From contig JAPNXP010000002.1 of the NCBI GenBank assembly GCA_028753945.1, positions 8,432,001-8,496,000 of the forward strand: a DNA stretch of 64,000 nucleotides, written 5' to 3'. Made by a program: the position numbers and the translations under genes. Origin of the DNA: Hexactinellida sp. DTS-2022. Its lineage: Eukaryota > Porifera > Hexactinellida. The notes beneath the pieces are model-generated. The model was not told where the DNA came from. It made no database searches and worked only from the letters and a program-made list of their open reading frames with translations. Shown here one piece after another: positions 44,500 to 56,600 of this stretch (the stretch's first letter is position 1; each line of letters opens with the position of its first letter).

Positions 44500-46943
44500 C
44501 AGTGTTCCCTCTAAGGCACTGAAAAATTTCCGTACGGAAATTTGCCTGTTTTCGCCAAAGGCAAATACGGAAATTTTACGGATTTCGGACCCTTATAACG
44601 GAAAATTTAATTTACAGGATTATAAGGATTATTATATTGTTAAGATTAAGATTATTATTGATCTATGCAAAGATAGTGTAGCGAAAAGGTCTAGTCATTC
44701 TCACTCCAGTCTTCCTCTACCAGAAAGCCACTCTTTTGTACCACTTCGTAATCGTAATCATCCGCATCGCATTCCGAAGAATCCGGTTCGAAGTCAGAGT
44801 CTGCGAAGTAGTCTTCGTTAGGTTGGGGATATACAGGTTGTCCAGCGCTGTCTCGCTTCACTGCCCTGACGACGACCTCGCGGCGAGCCTTGGATTGCGC
44901 CCAATGTGCGTAGACAACATCTCTGTCAGGAGTGGCCGACAGCGACATCCACATACAAGAGACGAAGTGGTGCGAGGCCAGCCTGTTGCGTGACTTGGAC
45001 TTAATGCGCGCCATGGCACTGAACGCCCTCTCCGCGTCTGCACTATCCATACTGTAGGTACTCTGGATTTCCAATACCATGCGGTATACGCGTAGGTCCT
45101 CGTGGTCCCGCTTGTCCTCCAGCAAGAGCACGGCAAACAGCTCCCCTTCGTCGTAGATGGCCCGCAGATGTGCCGCCTTCGCCAACCGGTGGTAAACCCG
45201 CAAGAAGAACTTCACGAAATGCTCCTCAGACAGGGCTCCATAATGTCTCTCATGAATGGCAAAGTGGGCATGGGCAGCTTTGCAGACAAGATCCTTAGAG
45301 AAGCAGAATTCTGCACCACTTTCCTTAACATATTGAAGTCGTGGATTTGCGAAGCCTGTGCCGACTTCATGAACGGACTACGTTCTACGAGGCGTAGCCG
45401 CATGAACTTAGCAAACTTCTTCACACGACCCATATCTAACTCCTCGTGAGTTCTTCGAGTGCTCTATCGGCTAGCTGGAAATGGAGGTACACGGTCCACT
45501 CGGAGAGGTTCCTGGTTTGCATGCGGGTGGAGAGCAAAAAGATGATACGCATAACGTCCAGGGTTCCTTTGAATTTGTCGGCGTGTTTCACCAGCATCTG
45601 CAGGATGCACTTCCCCTCGTGGCTTGCCTTCCGCTGATAGTTGTCACGGAGGAACCCAACCACAGCATCGCAACCCTGCCATAGCGCCTTCATCGCGAGA
45701 TAGCGGGAGAGCCATCGTGTTTCGCAAAGGGAGTAGGGATAACGCAGCGACCGAAAGCTCGCCCAACTGACTGAAGCTCCTTGCGGTTCGCAGTGGACCT
45801 GTTGAAGTAGGAGTACGCATCTCGGAGCGACGTCTCGATCTCCACGGCCAACTCTTGAACGACATCAGGGCAGTTGGACTTTCCGTCAAACACGTCAACA
45901 ACCGCGAGATTGATTCTATGCAGAACACAGTGGCTCGTGAAGACAGGTCCCTCGGCCCAGTCGGACAGGAGTTTGGCAGCGCCCTTCTTACTGCTTCTCA
46001 TCGCAGCTGCACCGTCCGTTGCTACCGCGGTAAGGTTCTTGCGCTCCATGTCGAGATCGGTAAGCAGCTGGATGCAAGCGTTCTTGATGGCCTCACAAGA
46101 ACCATCAGCGGCCATATCCAGCATTCCGGCAAACAGCACCGCGCCCTGGACCTTCACATAGAAGACTAACTGCTTTCCGACAGCGCAGTCGGTGGACTCG
46201 TCCATAATTACGCCGTACTTCAGACCCCGCACACGGTCCTTCAGCACCTGCCTCTTCACGTCCGCAGTAGCAGTGGCGAAGGACCAGTTGTAGTTCTTCG
46301 AACGCCAACTGCTCGTACAGGCCACGCCGTTCCGCTCTCCCCAGGCAAGGAAGGCCTCCGACTTACGCATGGAGACTTCCTCTGATCCCAGAACCATAGT
46401 GAGGTCGACGAGAGGCAGTACAGATGCCTTGCGATCCTCTAGCTTGGTCTGCGCCTGTTGCGTCGCCTTCTCCTTCGCCGCGCCCCACATCTCCTGAGGC
46501 GTGAGCTTGGAGTTGCCGTGTAGGGCAGGGTTCTTGTCCGCGGCTTTCTGATGATCCGTCAGGTCGGATCTCTGGAACCCCACCTTCTGCACACGCCACT
46601 CACTGAACTTGTTCTTCGCCCCACGAACAGAACAGGTAACGCAGCGATACTCACACGCAGAGCCCTTCAGTCGCACTTCCAGCCAAGAGAAGTCTTTCGT
46701 ATAATCACCAAGAGACTTTCTCATTATACTTATAAACACTCTAAAAGGAATGTAATATTGCTGCTATGGTCATGATCAAAGTCACCGTGATACTTCAGGT
46801 CACGCCCCTTGTCATATTGACGGAGTACTGTAGAGCATGAAATCTGAGCACGGAATTTCTCTCCCACCGGAAGTGTCGTCACGGAAATTAAATTAACTTC
46901 ACGGATCCAAAGGATCCGTCACGGATTCTTAGAGGGAACACTG
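44500..46943. mobile_element. hAT transposon with intact ends, TSD CTGGGTAC
   Basis: The first and last 16 bases are exact inverses (CAGTGTTCCCTCTAAG). CTGGGTAC is duplicated at 44492-44499 and 46944-46951. Subterminal zones contain palindromes such as AATTTCCGTACGGAAATT. The family E element at 62340 (CTGTGTAC TATACG) is a paralogous empty site. The 2.44-kb interior is visibly GC-richer than the flanks. Confidence 0.95.
44691..46724 (-). pseudogene. hAT transposase (ZNF862-like group), at least three frameshifts
   Basis: The first ATG is at 46724 (MRKSLGDYTK). In order there is a cysteine/histidine zinc finger of TTF type (YRCVTCSV...), then the catalytic core. YGVIMDESTDCA holds the first aspartate and AVATDGAAAM the second. 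The frame drifts out near 45750 and stops at 45690. The hAT hallmark TRWLSR is in another frame (about 45710-45730), continuing from 45693 to 45436. Further shifts follow near 45434 and 45213, and the last frame (45215-44691) carries the dimerisation motif ADAERAFSAMARIKSKSRNR with the catalytic glutamate, then an acidic tail. The protein would cut and paste its element with 8-bp duplications. All parts are present in order, so it died recently by indels. Confidence 0.9.
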
Positions 46944-47094
46944 CTGGGTACTATACGAGAACAGTCTAATCTAATTTATCAAATTAACCAAAGAGGGGCC
47001 TTAAACTTTCAACCTCAAAAATGTACCAACTTGGGCCCACAAAATATAAAATTATTGATTGTATTTGATAATTTTAGTATTCTGCATTATCAAG

Positions 47095-47326
47095 TACCGT
47101 ATTTCCCTTAATAAGCTACGGGGCTTGTATATGCGGAGGTTCAATAAAAATGACATTGGCATGATGAAATCTATGCAAATTAGTTGATCACTATGATATA
47201 ATTCCATTGATTTTGACAACTTCTTTAGGTATATTGTTGGTTGAAACCATTGGAACTGAGCAAAATATTCTATTCTCGATTTTTGATACAATTAGCGCCG
47301 AGGCGCTTATTCGTGGAAATACGGTA
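47095..47326. mobile_element. MITE (TACCGTATTTCCC...GGAAATACGGTA)
   Basis: TACCGTATTTCCCTTAATAA and its inverse ending GGAAATACGGTA define 232 bases, with GGCGCTTATTCG near the right end. TA at the tips suggests mariner/pogo type. Related ends occur at 37875 and 51746. Confidence 0.8.
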
Positions 47327-48463
47327 AATATAATACAAATCAGACGTTATTCTTACTTCTCTAACACATCTGAATAATTTTTAAAGAATTTCAATGAAAA
47401 GAATTCAAAATAATCATTAATAATTGCCTAGGTTCCACTTTAATGAATAATATTTTATGTAATGCATTGAAATTGACTCAGAATGTGGTATCGGTTTAAC
47501 ACTGTTATATATATTAAATATATGACACAAGATCAGCCATAAATCTTAGGATGCGGTTTAAATATTCAAGTGTGCACATATTTTCTGTCAGGTATGGGAA
47601 TTTAGTACACTGACGAAACATTTCGTTCATTACTGCATTTGCTTGAGACTATTTCTTGACCTCAACTCATTATATTCAATTTAGCTTGAGATTATTTCAT
47701 CACCATAATTCATATGCCGAAAACAAAACAAATACAACAAAGTGTTATAAATCAATACATCGATTTACATACACAGTGGACATTTTCAGGGATATGAGTG
47801 GAAATAGGAAAACTCTGCTAGATATACTCTATTGAAGTATTATTGACATATAGGTTACCGGTAGCTGTAAACCGAATAGCATCATAAAAGTGATAGATGT
47901 GGTCTCCTAACAGTAGATTTGGCCGATCATTTGTAAAGACATGATTTACTATATTTTTGGTTTTGTAACAATCATATATAAATCACCGATGATTTTTGAT
48001 AATACATCTTAAACTTCGGTAATAATTGAAATGTTAGTCTTATCCCAGGTTTTCTATATGGCATTGAATTAATAGAAAGGGTAGATAGATGCTGAGTGTA
48101 ACTATCGCAGGTGCAATTACTCTTAGGAAACCCTAAATAGTTTTAGGTAGCATAGATGTATAATATGGAACATTGTTAGCGCCTAAATTTCTTCGGGTCT
48201 CATAAAATATCTTACTGAAATTCAAAAGCATGGATGAATTTCTAAATTGATATGCTGGTTGAGAGATTTGACTTTAAAATATCATAAACTGCTTTGTTAT
48301 TCATTATGACTATCAGTTAATGGAAGAGAAAATCAAATTAATTGGATAAAATGTGGAGAGATTCAAGTTACATTATATTAATTTTCAGAAGGGACAACTT
48401 CTGGGGCGGGTTTTGGGCGGATGGATAGCTAATATATATATTTTGCTAATATGTCTATGTAAC
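47327..48463. other. AT-rich intergenic, nothing recognised
   Basis: No open frame above background and no symmetry found. The preceding and following repeats are unrelated to it. Confidence 0.5.
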
Positions 48464-48722
48464 ATTTAAAAGCATTAGAATATGTGACCACGACCGAGCA
48501 CCTAATGTTTTTAAATCATAATGCCAAATAAATATCCGTCCGAAATCCAAAAATCCTTCCATAAGATATTGTAAATTTAGATTCAATTCCACATTGATAT
48601 TATATTTTTAGCAATGAAATCAAGAAGTTACAGTCTTGAGTATTGATATAAATTACATATTGATAGTATGAATCATCATATGGGTAGAAATCGTGCATGT
48701 TTGATTACGATCTTAAACAACA
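48464..48722. repeat. Interspersed repeat, second copy of 8474-8726
   Basis: Direct-orientation match across about 255 bases, beginning AAAAGCATTAGAATATGTGA and ending near GTTTGATTACG. Confidence 0.75.
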
Positions 48723-49297
48723 GACTTATTGATGGAAAATATATTTATATCAGTCATTCCAATTCATATTATTCGTAACCCCGATACTATATTAATTCGG
48801 AAATTATTATTTCTAGGTTTGAAACAATGGTGAATCCCAAAAAATGTAAAAGTTCGTAATCCAAGGGTGTTGACAAATAACTCTATTTCCTCTGGTATGC
48901 CCACTGTGACATATTAGTATGCACAGTATTCGAGGATAGGAAGAAGCTTATCATTACCACCTAGTATCGTGCCTTTTATTGTCAGAAGATGGATGGAGTA
49001 CTGGATCTACGAGGAACTTGTTGAAGTCTGGCCGTCCAAATAATTATTAGCCCAAGAGGAGCAAGCTTTTTGACAAAAATTTGTGACAGAAAATAGACGC
49101 AGTATTTACGATGTATTACTGAAAGATATAATCATTGTAATAATATCAATATTTATTCAAAGCCTATCAGTGGAGAACTACACAGAGCTCGACAAATTAG
49201 GTGGTTTGGTGGCGTTAGCCACCAAAAATCTTATTTAACGGTATTCCTAATAGGAAAATGTAAATTCACTATAGAACATGTATATGGATGCTCTGAA

Positions 49298-49468
49298 TAC
49301 AGTAAAACCTCGCAAAGCGGCACCTCCGAGAAGCGGCACAAAATTATTCTCCTGATGGGTGCCGCTTTGGGAGTTTTACCATACGAGCAACCTCCCAAAG
49401 CAGCAACCTCCGAGAAGCGGCACAAAATCATTCTCCCGATGGGTGCCGCTTTGGGAGGTTTACCTGTA
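49298..49468. mobile_element. pogo-like MITE (TACAGTAAAACCTCGC)
   Basis: TACAGTAAAACCTCGCAAAG at the left and CTTTGGGAGGTTTACCTGTA at the right are inverse with TA tips. Inside, CTCCGAGAAGCGGCACAAAA and GATGGGTGCCGCTTTGGGAG occur twice, so the unit looks internally duplicated. Confidence 0.82.
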
Positions 49469-49989
49469 CTTCTAAGTATCCTCAGAACATGCTAAGCCTA
49501 AATATGACTAAGATTCAACACATTTCAATGCATATTGAATTGTTTTGTCTAGATATAGATTCTTTTGAATTACGGTTATGAGCTCCTATTCAATATAACG
49601 TAGATACGTCAAAGTTTCCTGAACAATTAGTGCTGTTCTAGAATATTCTCTAGTCGATTTCAACTCTATAAAAGCCTAATCTTTCGAGGCAAAGGCCGAG
49701 ATTTTAAATTTTCGACTTCGATGAACCCGAAATATTGAGGTGTGCGACTTGAGTCTGGTTTTTTGAATATTTAATATCAATTACGATTTGTTTGGCGATT
49801 ATTGATTGTAATTTGATGTATTTGGTTAATCGCGAAGGTCCAGGTTTTTTGTTTTTGGGGTATATCAAGTGGAAAAAAAAAAAGATCGTTATCTTTGTAA
49901 ACTTCCTCAGGATTTTTAGTAGTTGCACCCCTCCGCCGGCATTTCCATCATGTTGTGAAAACGGCTAAATGGGATTCCCCAAACGTTGC
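49469..49989. other. Unassigned AT-rich DNA
   Basis: A minus-strand open frame (49928-49704) is poly-A and lysine rich and not credible as a gene. Confidence 0.45.
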
Positions 49990-50420
49990 AATATACGAAC
50001 TAGTGATCGATAACTATAACTTCTAACTTGAAATGGATTATTGATGTTACTAGGCAATTAGAGCTAAGCTCTAGCTGATATTTTAATTTCAAGGATTATG
50101 GTCAGATCACGGAAATGACACCTCCATATATGGGCATGTGAAATTATAGTCTAGTAACCATTTGGAAAATAGTCTCATTTGTACTTCCAATGAATTTTTA
50201 ATGGGTTATTGATGTGAATAGAAGGTTAGAGCTAAGCTCTAATGTATAAACTTTAGGAAAGAAATTTGCTGTGTCATCGAAATTGGGCACATTACATGTC
50301 CATACAGGGATCATTTTGAAAACGGAGGGTGTTAGGGTCCCAAAATGTATTATGAACGCATAGGAAGTCGGGTATTTCGAACATTTGAGACGTATTTGTT
50401 GATTCTAGCTGCTCGGGTGT
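49990..50420 (-). repeat. Family E fragment, inverted
   Basis: The reverse complement follows 1660-2060: GCTCAGACACC-type text, TTTTGGGACCCTAACACC, CCATATATGG and AGAGCTTAGCTCTAA. The palindrome GAGCTAAGCTC recurs at 50060 and 50230. The 66-codon plus-strand frame inside is not credible. Confidence 0.55.
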
Positions 50421-51221
50421 CTGAGAAAGAAAATGGACAAGAAAACGTACCCTCGAATGAGATTATAGACCATAGATTTTTAAATTTTCACTTTTTTCGA
50501 TTTCTTTTTGATCTATTGTTGTTTATTTTTGTCATTAGTTGCTAGGATAGAGTAATGATACCACCAAACTTTCCATTGTTGAGGAATACAGTAATGAAAA
50601 TAGTTCAAAGTGGTGAAACCAGTGATCCGCTGTACAAAAAAGCTCATAACTCTGAAAATACGCGTGGACGTGACTCAAACGATATACAAACGTTAGTTAC
50701 GGTCCTTCGGCAGTGAGTGGTACATGAAAAAAAACTAGGCTATGTTTTCTTTAGGAGCGAAATTTCCGATTTTTGCCCTATAAGGAACACCCTCAAGCCA
50801 CCAAATAGTGCCTTTGGTTGCTTCAACTAATCTACCTTAAATTGTGAATTATTGACTTTGTGTAGAATATATTATTCGTTGCATCATTTGTTATTAACAT
50901 TAGTATTGTTTTACGGTATCAGAACTTTGTTAGTCATCAGTATTTGTTAAACTGGCTGTTGTATATTCATTAGCCACCAGAAAAAGTGAGGTGGTGGCTA
51001 ATTTAGTCACCACCATAAATTGGATTTTGTCCTGCACTGCAAATACATAACTTGGGATTCTGGGCAAGGAGGCCATGTAGGAAACCTTTGGTATCACGAG
51101 GTGAACAAGAAGAAAAGGTTAGGTTTTTATAACAGGCATATTAATTGTTGGATAAATCTATGGAAAATATAGTTTCTCTGATGAATCTAAGTTCAATTTA
51201 CTCGATGCTGATGGTAGGATT
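50421..51221. other. Unassigned, mixed AT-rich DNA
   Basis: CACCACC-type words around 50980-51015 form a short imperfect hairpin. Nothing else can be supported. Confidence 0.45.
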
Positions 51222-51224
51222 AAG

Positions 51225-51690
51225 GATATGTATACTCTACAAAATCCCAACTTTGGATAAAATCCCAACTATTGTCAATCTCGTTTTTATTGCATTTTTG
51301 GATTGTGTGGATACCCATGTGGACTCTCACGAAATTTCTAAGAAAAATTCCTATTATTTCTCCAGTTTTGAAAAATATATAGGGGTTCTGGTGTTGGTTG
51401 CCGGTTGAAGAATAGGATACAAACTTGATAATTTCGGAACATTGCCACATATAGGTTTGATCTTATATTTGGATAGAACATCATATATCTCATCTTAATT
51501 TGAAATCTTCTGGAAAAATATTGAAAACTTTCAATGATACAGAATTTTAGTGTCATCCACCTATGCCACTTCCATAGGGGACACTTCTTTTCAAACCCAA
51601 CTATCTCCAAACACAATTAATGCCATTGCGGAAGTCATATTATGACTCATATACCACCTAGAAACAAAATCTCAACGGTTTTGGACAGCT
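51225..51690. repeat. Family C, 5'-truncated copy
   Basis: From GTATACTCTACAAAATCCCA it follows 63370-63840 closely, including TGTGGATACCCATGTGGACT, GGTTCTGG and GTCATATTATGACTCATATA. The TTAAGGTTCAG tip is altered. Confidence 0.72.
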
Positions 51691-52560
51691 GCCATAATGT
51701 GCATTTAATTTCGTTGTTATTCATACATTAGTGTATTTGCATATATACCGTATTTATTCGAATAGTAGCCGAGGCGATTATTGTTCTTTAAGCCATTTTC
51801 TGAACAATTATCTTTGTGACTTTTCGAGAAAATCACATGTTGATACAATTTATTTAGTATAGTCGGTTGATAATCTTAATGCGACTAATATTAGATAAAA
51901 AAAAATACTCAGGGTACCTGTAGTAAATTTGTATTTACTTATTTTGGGGGGCTATTATTGGAGGTAGGCGATTATTTGAATAGGAGCTACTATTAGAGTA
52001 TATACGGTACCTATGGCGTAAAACCAAATTTTCAATATTTAATATAGAAATTCAGAGTCATAGTCATTTGAAGTCAGTTTTGGACTGTCAATGTGCCAAG
52101 TCTGACTTCAAAGGGCTGCAACTCTGAAAGTTCGCATTGTAAAGTATAGTACAAGACTCATTCCCAAATAAATATATATTAATTTGTCTATACTTGGTTT
52201 CAAACAATTTGGATAAAAACTGTGAGCGCTATTGCAAATAAACCTTTCAGACATTTTAACACATTGGCTATCCTACAATAATACATTTTGTGACCCTAAC
52301 ACGCACAATTTTTCAAATGACCATATATGGGCATAACATGAGCCCATTTTTGCTGATTTAGCAAATATTTTTTCTCGAAAACTATAAACGCTAGAGCTTA
52401 GCACTAACTTTGTAATCACATCTATGTTCTATTACAAATTCATAAGAAAAACGGCTGAAAGCATTTGCATAATAGTTGAAAACATATAAATTTACTTAAT
52501 TGGTCTAGAATCCACAAATTTGGTTCAATATGTTTGTAACCAAGTTTATATGAATGAATC
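51691..52560. repeat. Family E partial copy
   Basis: It parallels 61200-61930 of the full copy: GTTGTTATTCATAC, GAAGTCAG-TTTGGACTGTCAA, CTTGGTTTCAAACAATTTGG and ACCATATATGGGCATAA, in order. It is interrupted by a MITE at 51746-52009. The full copy lacks that insert and shows the empty site. Confidence 0.72.
51746..52009. mobile_element. MITE (TACCGTATTTATTCG...TATACGGTA)
   Basis: The left end TACCGTATTTATTCGAATAG and the right AATAGGAGCTACTATTAGAG-TATATACGGTA are approximately inverse, and GAGGCGATTATTG/GTAGGCGATTATTTGAA words repeat. The paralogous empty site near 61245 supports the boundaries. Confidence 0.75.
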
Positions 52561-53678
52561 ATAGACTCCTTAAGGTTAAATTACGGCAGATTCACCCAAA
52601 AAAACACATGAATTTAGTTTTGAAGGTGGGAGTTTGAATTTCACATAGATGATGGAAGACATTATAGCTATATCGAAACTGAAAACGAAATCTAATTATC
52701 TTCTATAAATTCGAAATTATTGGGCTTGCAGTATTATGCTAATACAAAAGTCCCATAGGGGGATTTTTTCAGACTCCACCTGATAAGTGTGTGGTTTGCA
52801 AGATCATTATTTGCTAAAGACCTGTACTGTGTGATCTATCAGATAGATCATCGTTATGGGCGGTTGGTGGGCGGTTTAGAATTTTGATAAGATCTAAATA
52901 AAAAATATTGCGACCTTTTGAAACCAAAAAATGAATAAAAAGGTCTTCTTTTTATGCGAAATTTGACTAAATGCTTGATTAAAAAATTTCCAAGTCATAA
53001 TTCAAAATGTAAACCGTCTACCAACTCCTTACGCTTATAATCTTTAAATATTGATTCTGATAACAAACATTGATGGCCGCATTGCCAAATTACCGCATAA
53101 TATCTACCACCACTTTTGGAAATCGCCCTATGGGAGATTTGTATTAGCCAAATTTTGAGACCGACAAAAAATAAAAAGTATAATAGATAGGGACATTTTC
53201 TTTTTGGTTTATTGATTTGTATCGTATAGGTATATATTTCTCACAATTACAGATTAAGGCTCAACCCGCGCAGCGAAAAATTTCATTCCTAATATATCCA
53301 TAGTTATATCATTTAAAGCCTACACTATACTGATAACAAATCCGCCATCAGAATTGATATCGAATAATATTCCCTCGAGTGATTGATTATAGTTCCATAT
53401 TGGATAATATTAAATTCCTATACCTGAGTGAAAATATGTGCGCAGTTGTAACAATTAAACTACAGAAGATTAAGCGCTGATCCAGCATTATTTATTCAAT
53501 AGATATACTAGTGTATAAGACATACCTCTAATACTCTCAAGTTTATGCATATTCTATGAATTATTACTATTAAAGTGAAACCTAGTCAATGACTCATGGT
53601 TATTTTGCATTTTTTTGATTCAAATTCTTATAACAATTCTATTAATGTTTTGAAACGTTGTTTAGAGCTTTCTCTTAT

Positions 53679-56600
53679 CACGGGTGTAATTTCTTTACGA
53701 AAAAAATGAAAAAATTATCAACGCATAAGAGTCATTGAACTATGTAATGCAATGTTCAGTATGTAAGAAAATGCAATTTACTAATCCCTGTGACGTCAGG
53801 AAAAAATTGCCCATAATATTTAATTTATGCCACTTTTTATTAGTATATAGTTTGGCAAACTAGCCAAAAAATGCTAATTTGTATTCAAACATTGGGTTTT
53901 TAAACTTTATTATATCGATACCATATACGGTGTCAATGACTGGATAAATTTATTCAATCTAACATACCATTTCAAAAAATGTACTAATTTATATCTCAAT
54001 GTTGGACGTTTTTGAACGTCCCCCTCTTTATTTTATTTTTTCTGAATAGTTATTATATATCATTAACTGTAATATTTAAAACGTTATTATCGAATAGAAA
54101 GCCATGTATTTATATACTGTACGTACCCAGTGCTAAACTTTGATTGTGTATTCTGGTAAACATAACTCTCGAAATTTATATTTATTATCCATTTCTATTA
54201 TTGTTTACAATTACAAAGTAGTGTATAAGGAATCGTACATGTGAATCCATTGAACTAGAAACTGTAATATAATATTATTTACCTGAAAACTAAAAATTTA
54301 CATCGCTCTATTCTCTATATCATGCTTATGATTACTGATTATAATTGACAATTCAACCATTTGAAATACATACTGCTTTTTGATTATTCTAGATATAACG
54401 GTAATACAACATACATATATTGATATTTCGACATTCAGTCTTAATTATTATTTCTGAATTTTTCCATATGGCCATACCAAATGAAGTATCAAATCTTTAT
54501 GATAATTATCATCTTGATAACCTATATCGAATTTGTCGATTTTGCTACAATCGACTTACTTCCAAAACTCTGCCCAGGGAATCTCTTCGACAACCACCTT
54601 CGCAAATGATTTCTAAAAGAGCTCAGAAGTTCTACCAAATAAACTTTGGATCAGAGATAGCTGATCTAAATAAGCCTAAAGTTATTTGTAGCCTTTGTCG
54701 GGCTCGATTATCTAACTTGGAAACAGGCAAATTAACTCTTGACAAATGGGAAAAAGATCGCCCAAATGTTGAGTTTCTACTAACCATCGAAGAAAACCTA
54801 TGTACTACTCGGAGTACTTTGGGATGTAATTCAGAAAATCGATGTCAAATTTGCCAAATATTTGGTTCTTCCCTCAATAATTACATCCTCAAGCATAAAA
54901 AACAAGCTCCCCTTTAGAACAGTCACCATGTAGACCCATGTGTAGTAAATGTGGAAGATATATGGATAATCACTCAGATAAATTTTGTCAAAGCATAATG
55001 TTGCATCCCCAAAGCTCTTCAACCGCGGGCGCACTTTTTGCGGATAGAGTAGAAGCTCGAGGTTTCACAAGTTCGGTTGCTGTAAAACACATTAAAAACA
55101 CACTAATGCAAAAAGAGACTGCTCAGTTCCCAATTATTTTGAACCATCCTTATGATTCCAACCACGGAATTGTAGTATCTACAGTTGGGTATGAAGGGAG
55201 GGAATGTGTCAACAAAAAATTGAGCGTTGAAGCTGCTCGAGATATTCAGAGATTAGGCCATCTAGGTCTTGGCAATCATTCATACTGGGAATTAGGACGA
55301 ATTCTGCGTCGAGAAGGAATTACGTTTCCTACTGGTGGAATTAAAGGGGCCTGGGATGAAAAATGGTCCATTTTTGGAATTATTTTTACTCCAGTTACTC
55401 TTCAGATACACCGCGAGAATATGATTATTCCACCAGAGCCGACACCATTTGGTTTTTGCACAGACAACGAATATCTTTTAAATATCGTCACCCACAATCA
55501 ATTGAATCGAATTTGTCGTTTGAAGTTACATATTGATGGAGGAAAAGATTTCTTAAAGATTTCTCTAAATATTATTTCGATGAAGCCTGGAAGCTTATAT
55601 TTCCCCACTCCTAATAGTGTCCTAACTAACTTTGTCATTGCCATGGGAAAGGGCCCTGAGAATTATCATAATTTGAAACAGTTGCTTACATACCCATCAG
55701 TAAGTAGATTATTCGCACTAGATTTCGCCATCCAAATTGCTTGTGATTTCAAAGTTGCAGCTCTGCTTGTCGGAATTCAACAAGCTTCAAGTAACTTCCC
55801 CTGTCCTTTCTGTCTATGGCGTAATCGTACATTATGTACCGGTATACCTGCAGCATCGAGGAAGCATGAAGAAATGATGACAGATCTTTCTAAAAGCATC
55901 ACAATGTCGTCAATGAACCGATTATTAGTTGGAATTATTCAGTAATGGAAAAAATTGCTCTCGCTCCATTACATATTCTTTTGGGATTGGTGAATAAATT
56001 ATACAGTGATGCAAGGCCTAGTGAGAGTTCATCGAGTCGAAATGAGCGCATCTCTACAAACTTCATTGTGCAGCACTACATAAGTTTAAAGTATTCAGAT
56101 CAGAATATTGGAACGGTACTCTGGAGGGTAATTCATGTTCAAGGCTCTTAGACAATTTGGAAAAGATCCCATTTCCAAAGAATTCAACGAAATTCTTAAG
56201 TGCATTAATTGCTTTAAAGCATGTGAAAGATATGTGTCTAGGTACTGTAAGAAAATTAGGATGGCAAGACAGCATTATAAATTTTCGGGGGGCATGGCAT
56301 GATACAGGTTTGGCATGGTCTCTGAAATCACATATTCTCTCAGACCATTATGAGGAGTATTTCTACCACTATGAAAGTATTAGTGGTGCAGGAGCTGCTA
56401 TTAGTTCAGAGCAAAGTGGTGAAATGCTCCATTCTCGATTACAAAGGGTATGGGATCTTCGCTTCAAGACGAGAGAAGACAATTCTCTATACCCCCAACG
56501 TCTTGTTGATTGTATGGTCACATACAATTATAACCTACAGTGGGATAGGGCTGTGAGATCAAACACAGAAAATTTAGAAAAAGAAATTCAGGAAATTGAT

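Larger units (their letters stand above)
43860..47003. mobile_element. Family E copy, split by two later insertions
   Basis: Bases 43860-43973 match 62225-62330, and 46952-47003 match 62349-62404 including AATTAACCAAAGAGGGGCCTTAA-type right-end text. The intervening DNA is two 8-bp-TSD elements. Removing them with one TSD copy each restores collinearity with 62225-62404. The left end of this copy is not defined. Confidence 0.75.

Noticed and set aside
44168-44821. Open frames with ITITITI and NRNRNH runs
   Set aside because: They translate the (GTAATC)n repeats of a hAT MITE and run across its boundary into the next element.
45102-46169. Plus-strand frames of 95-115 codons opposite the hAT transposase
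   Set aside because: They are shadows of the minus-strand coding sequence, which carries all recognisable motifs.
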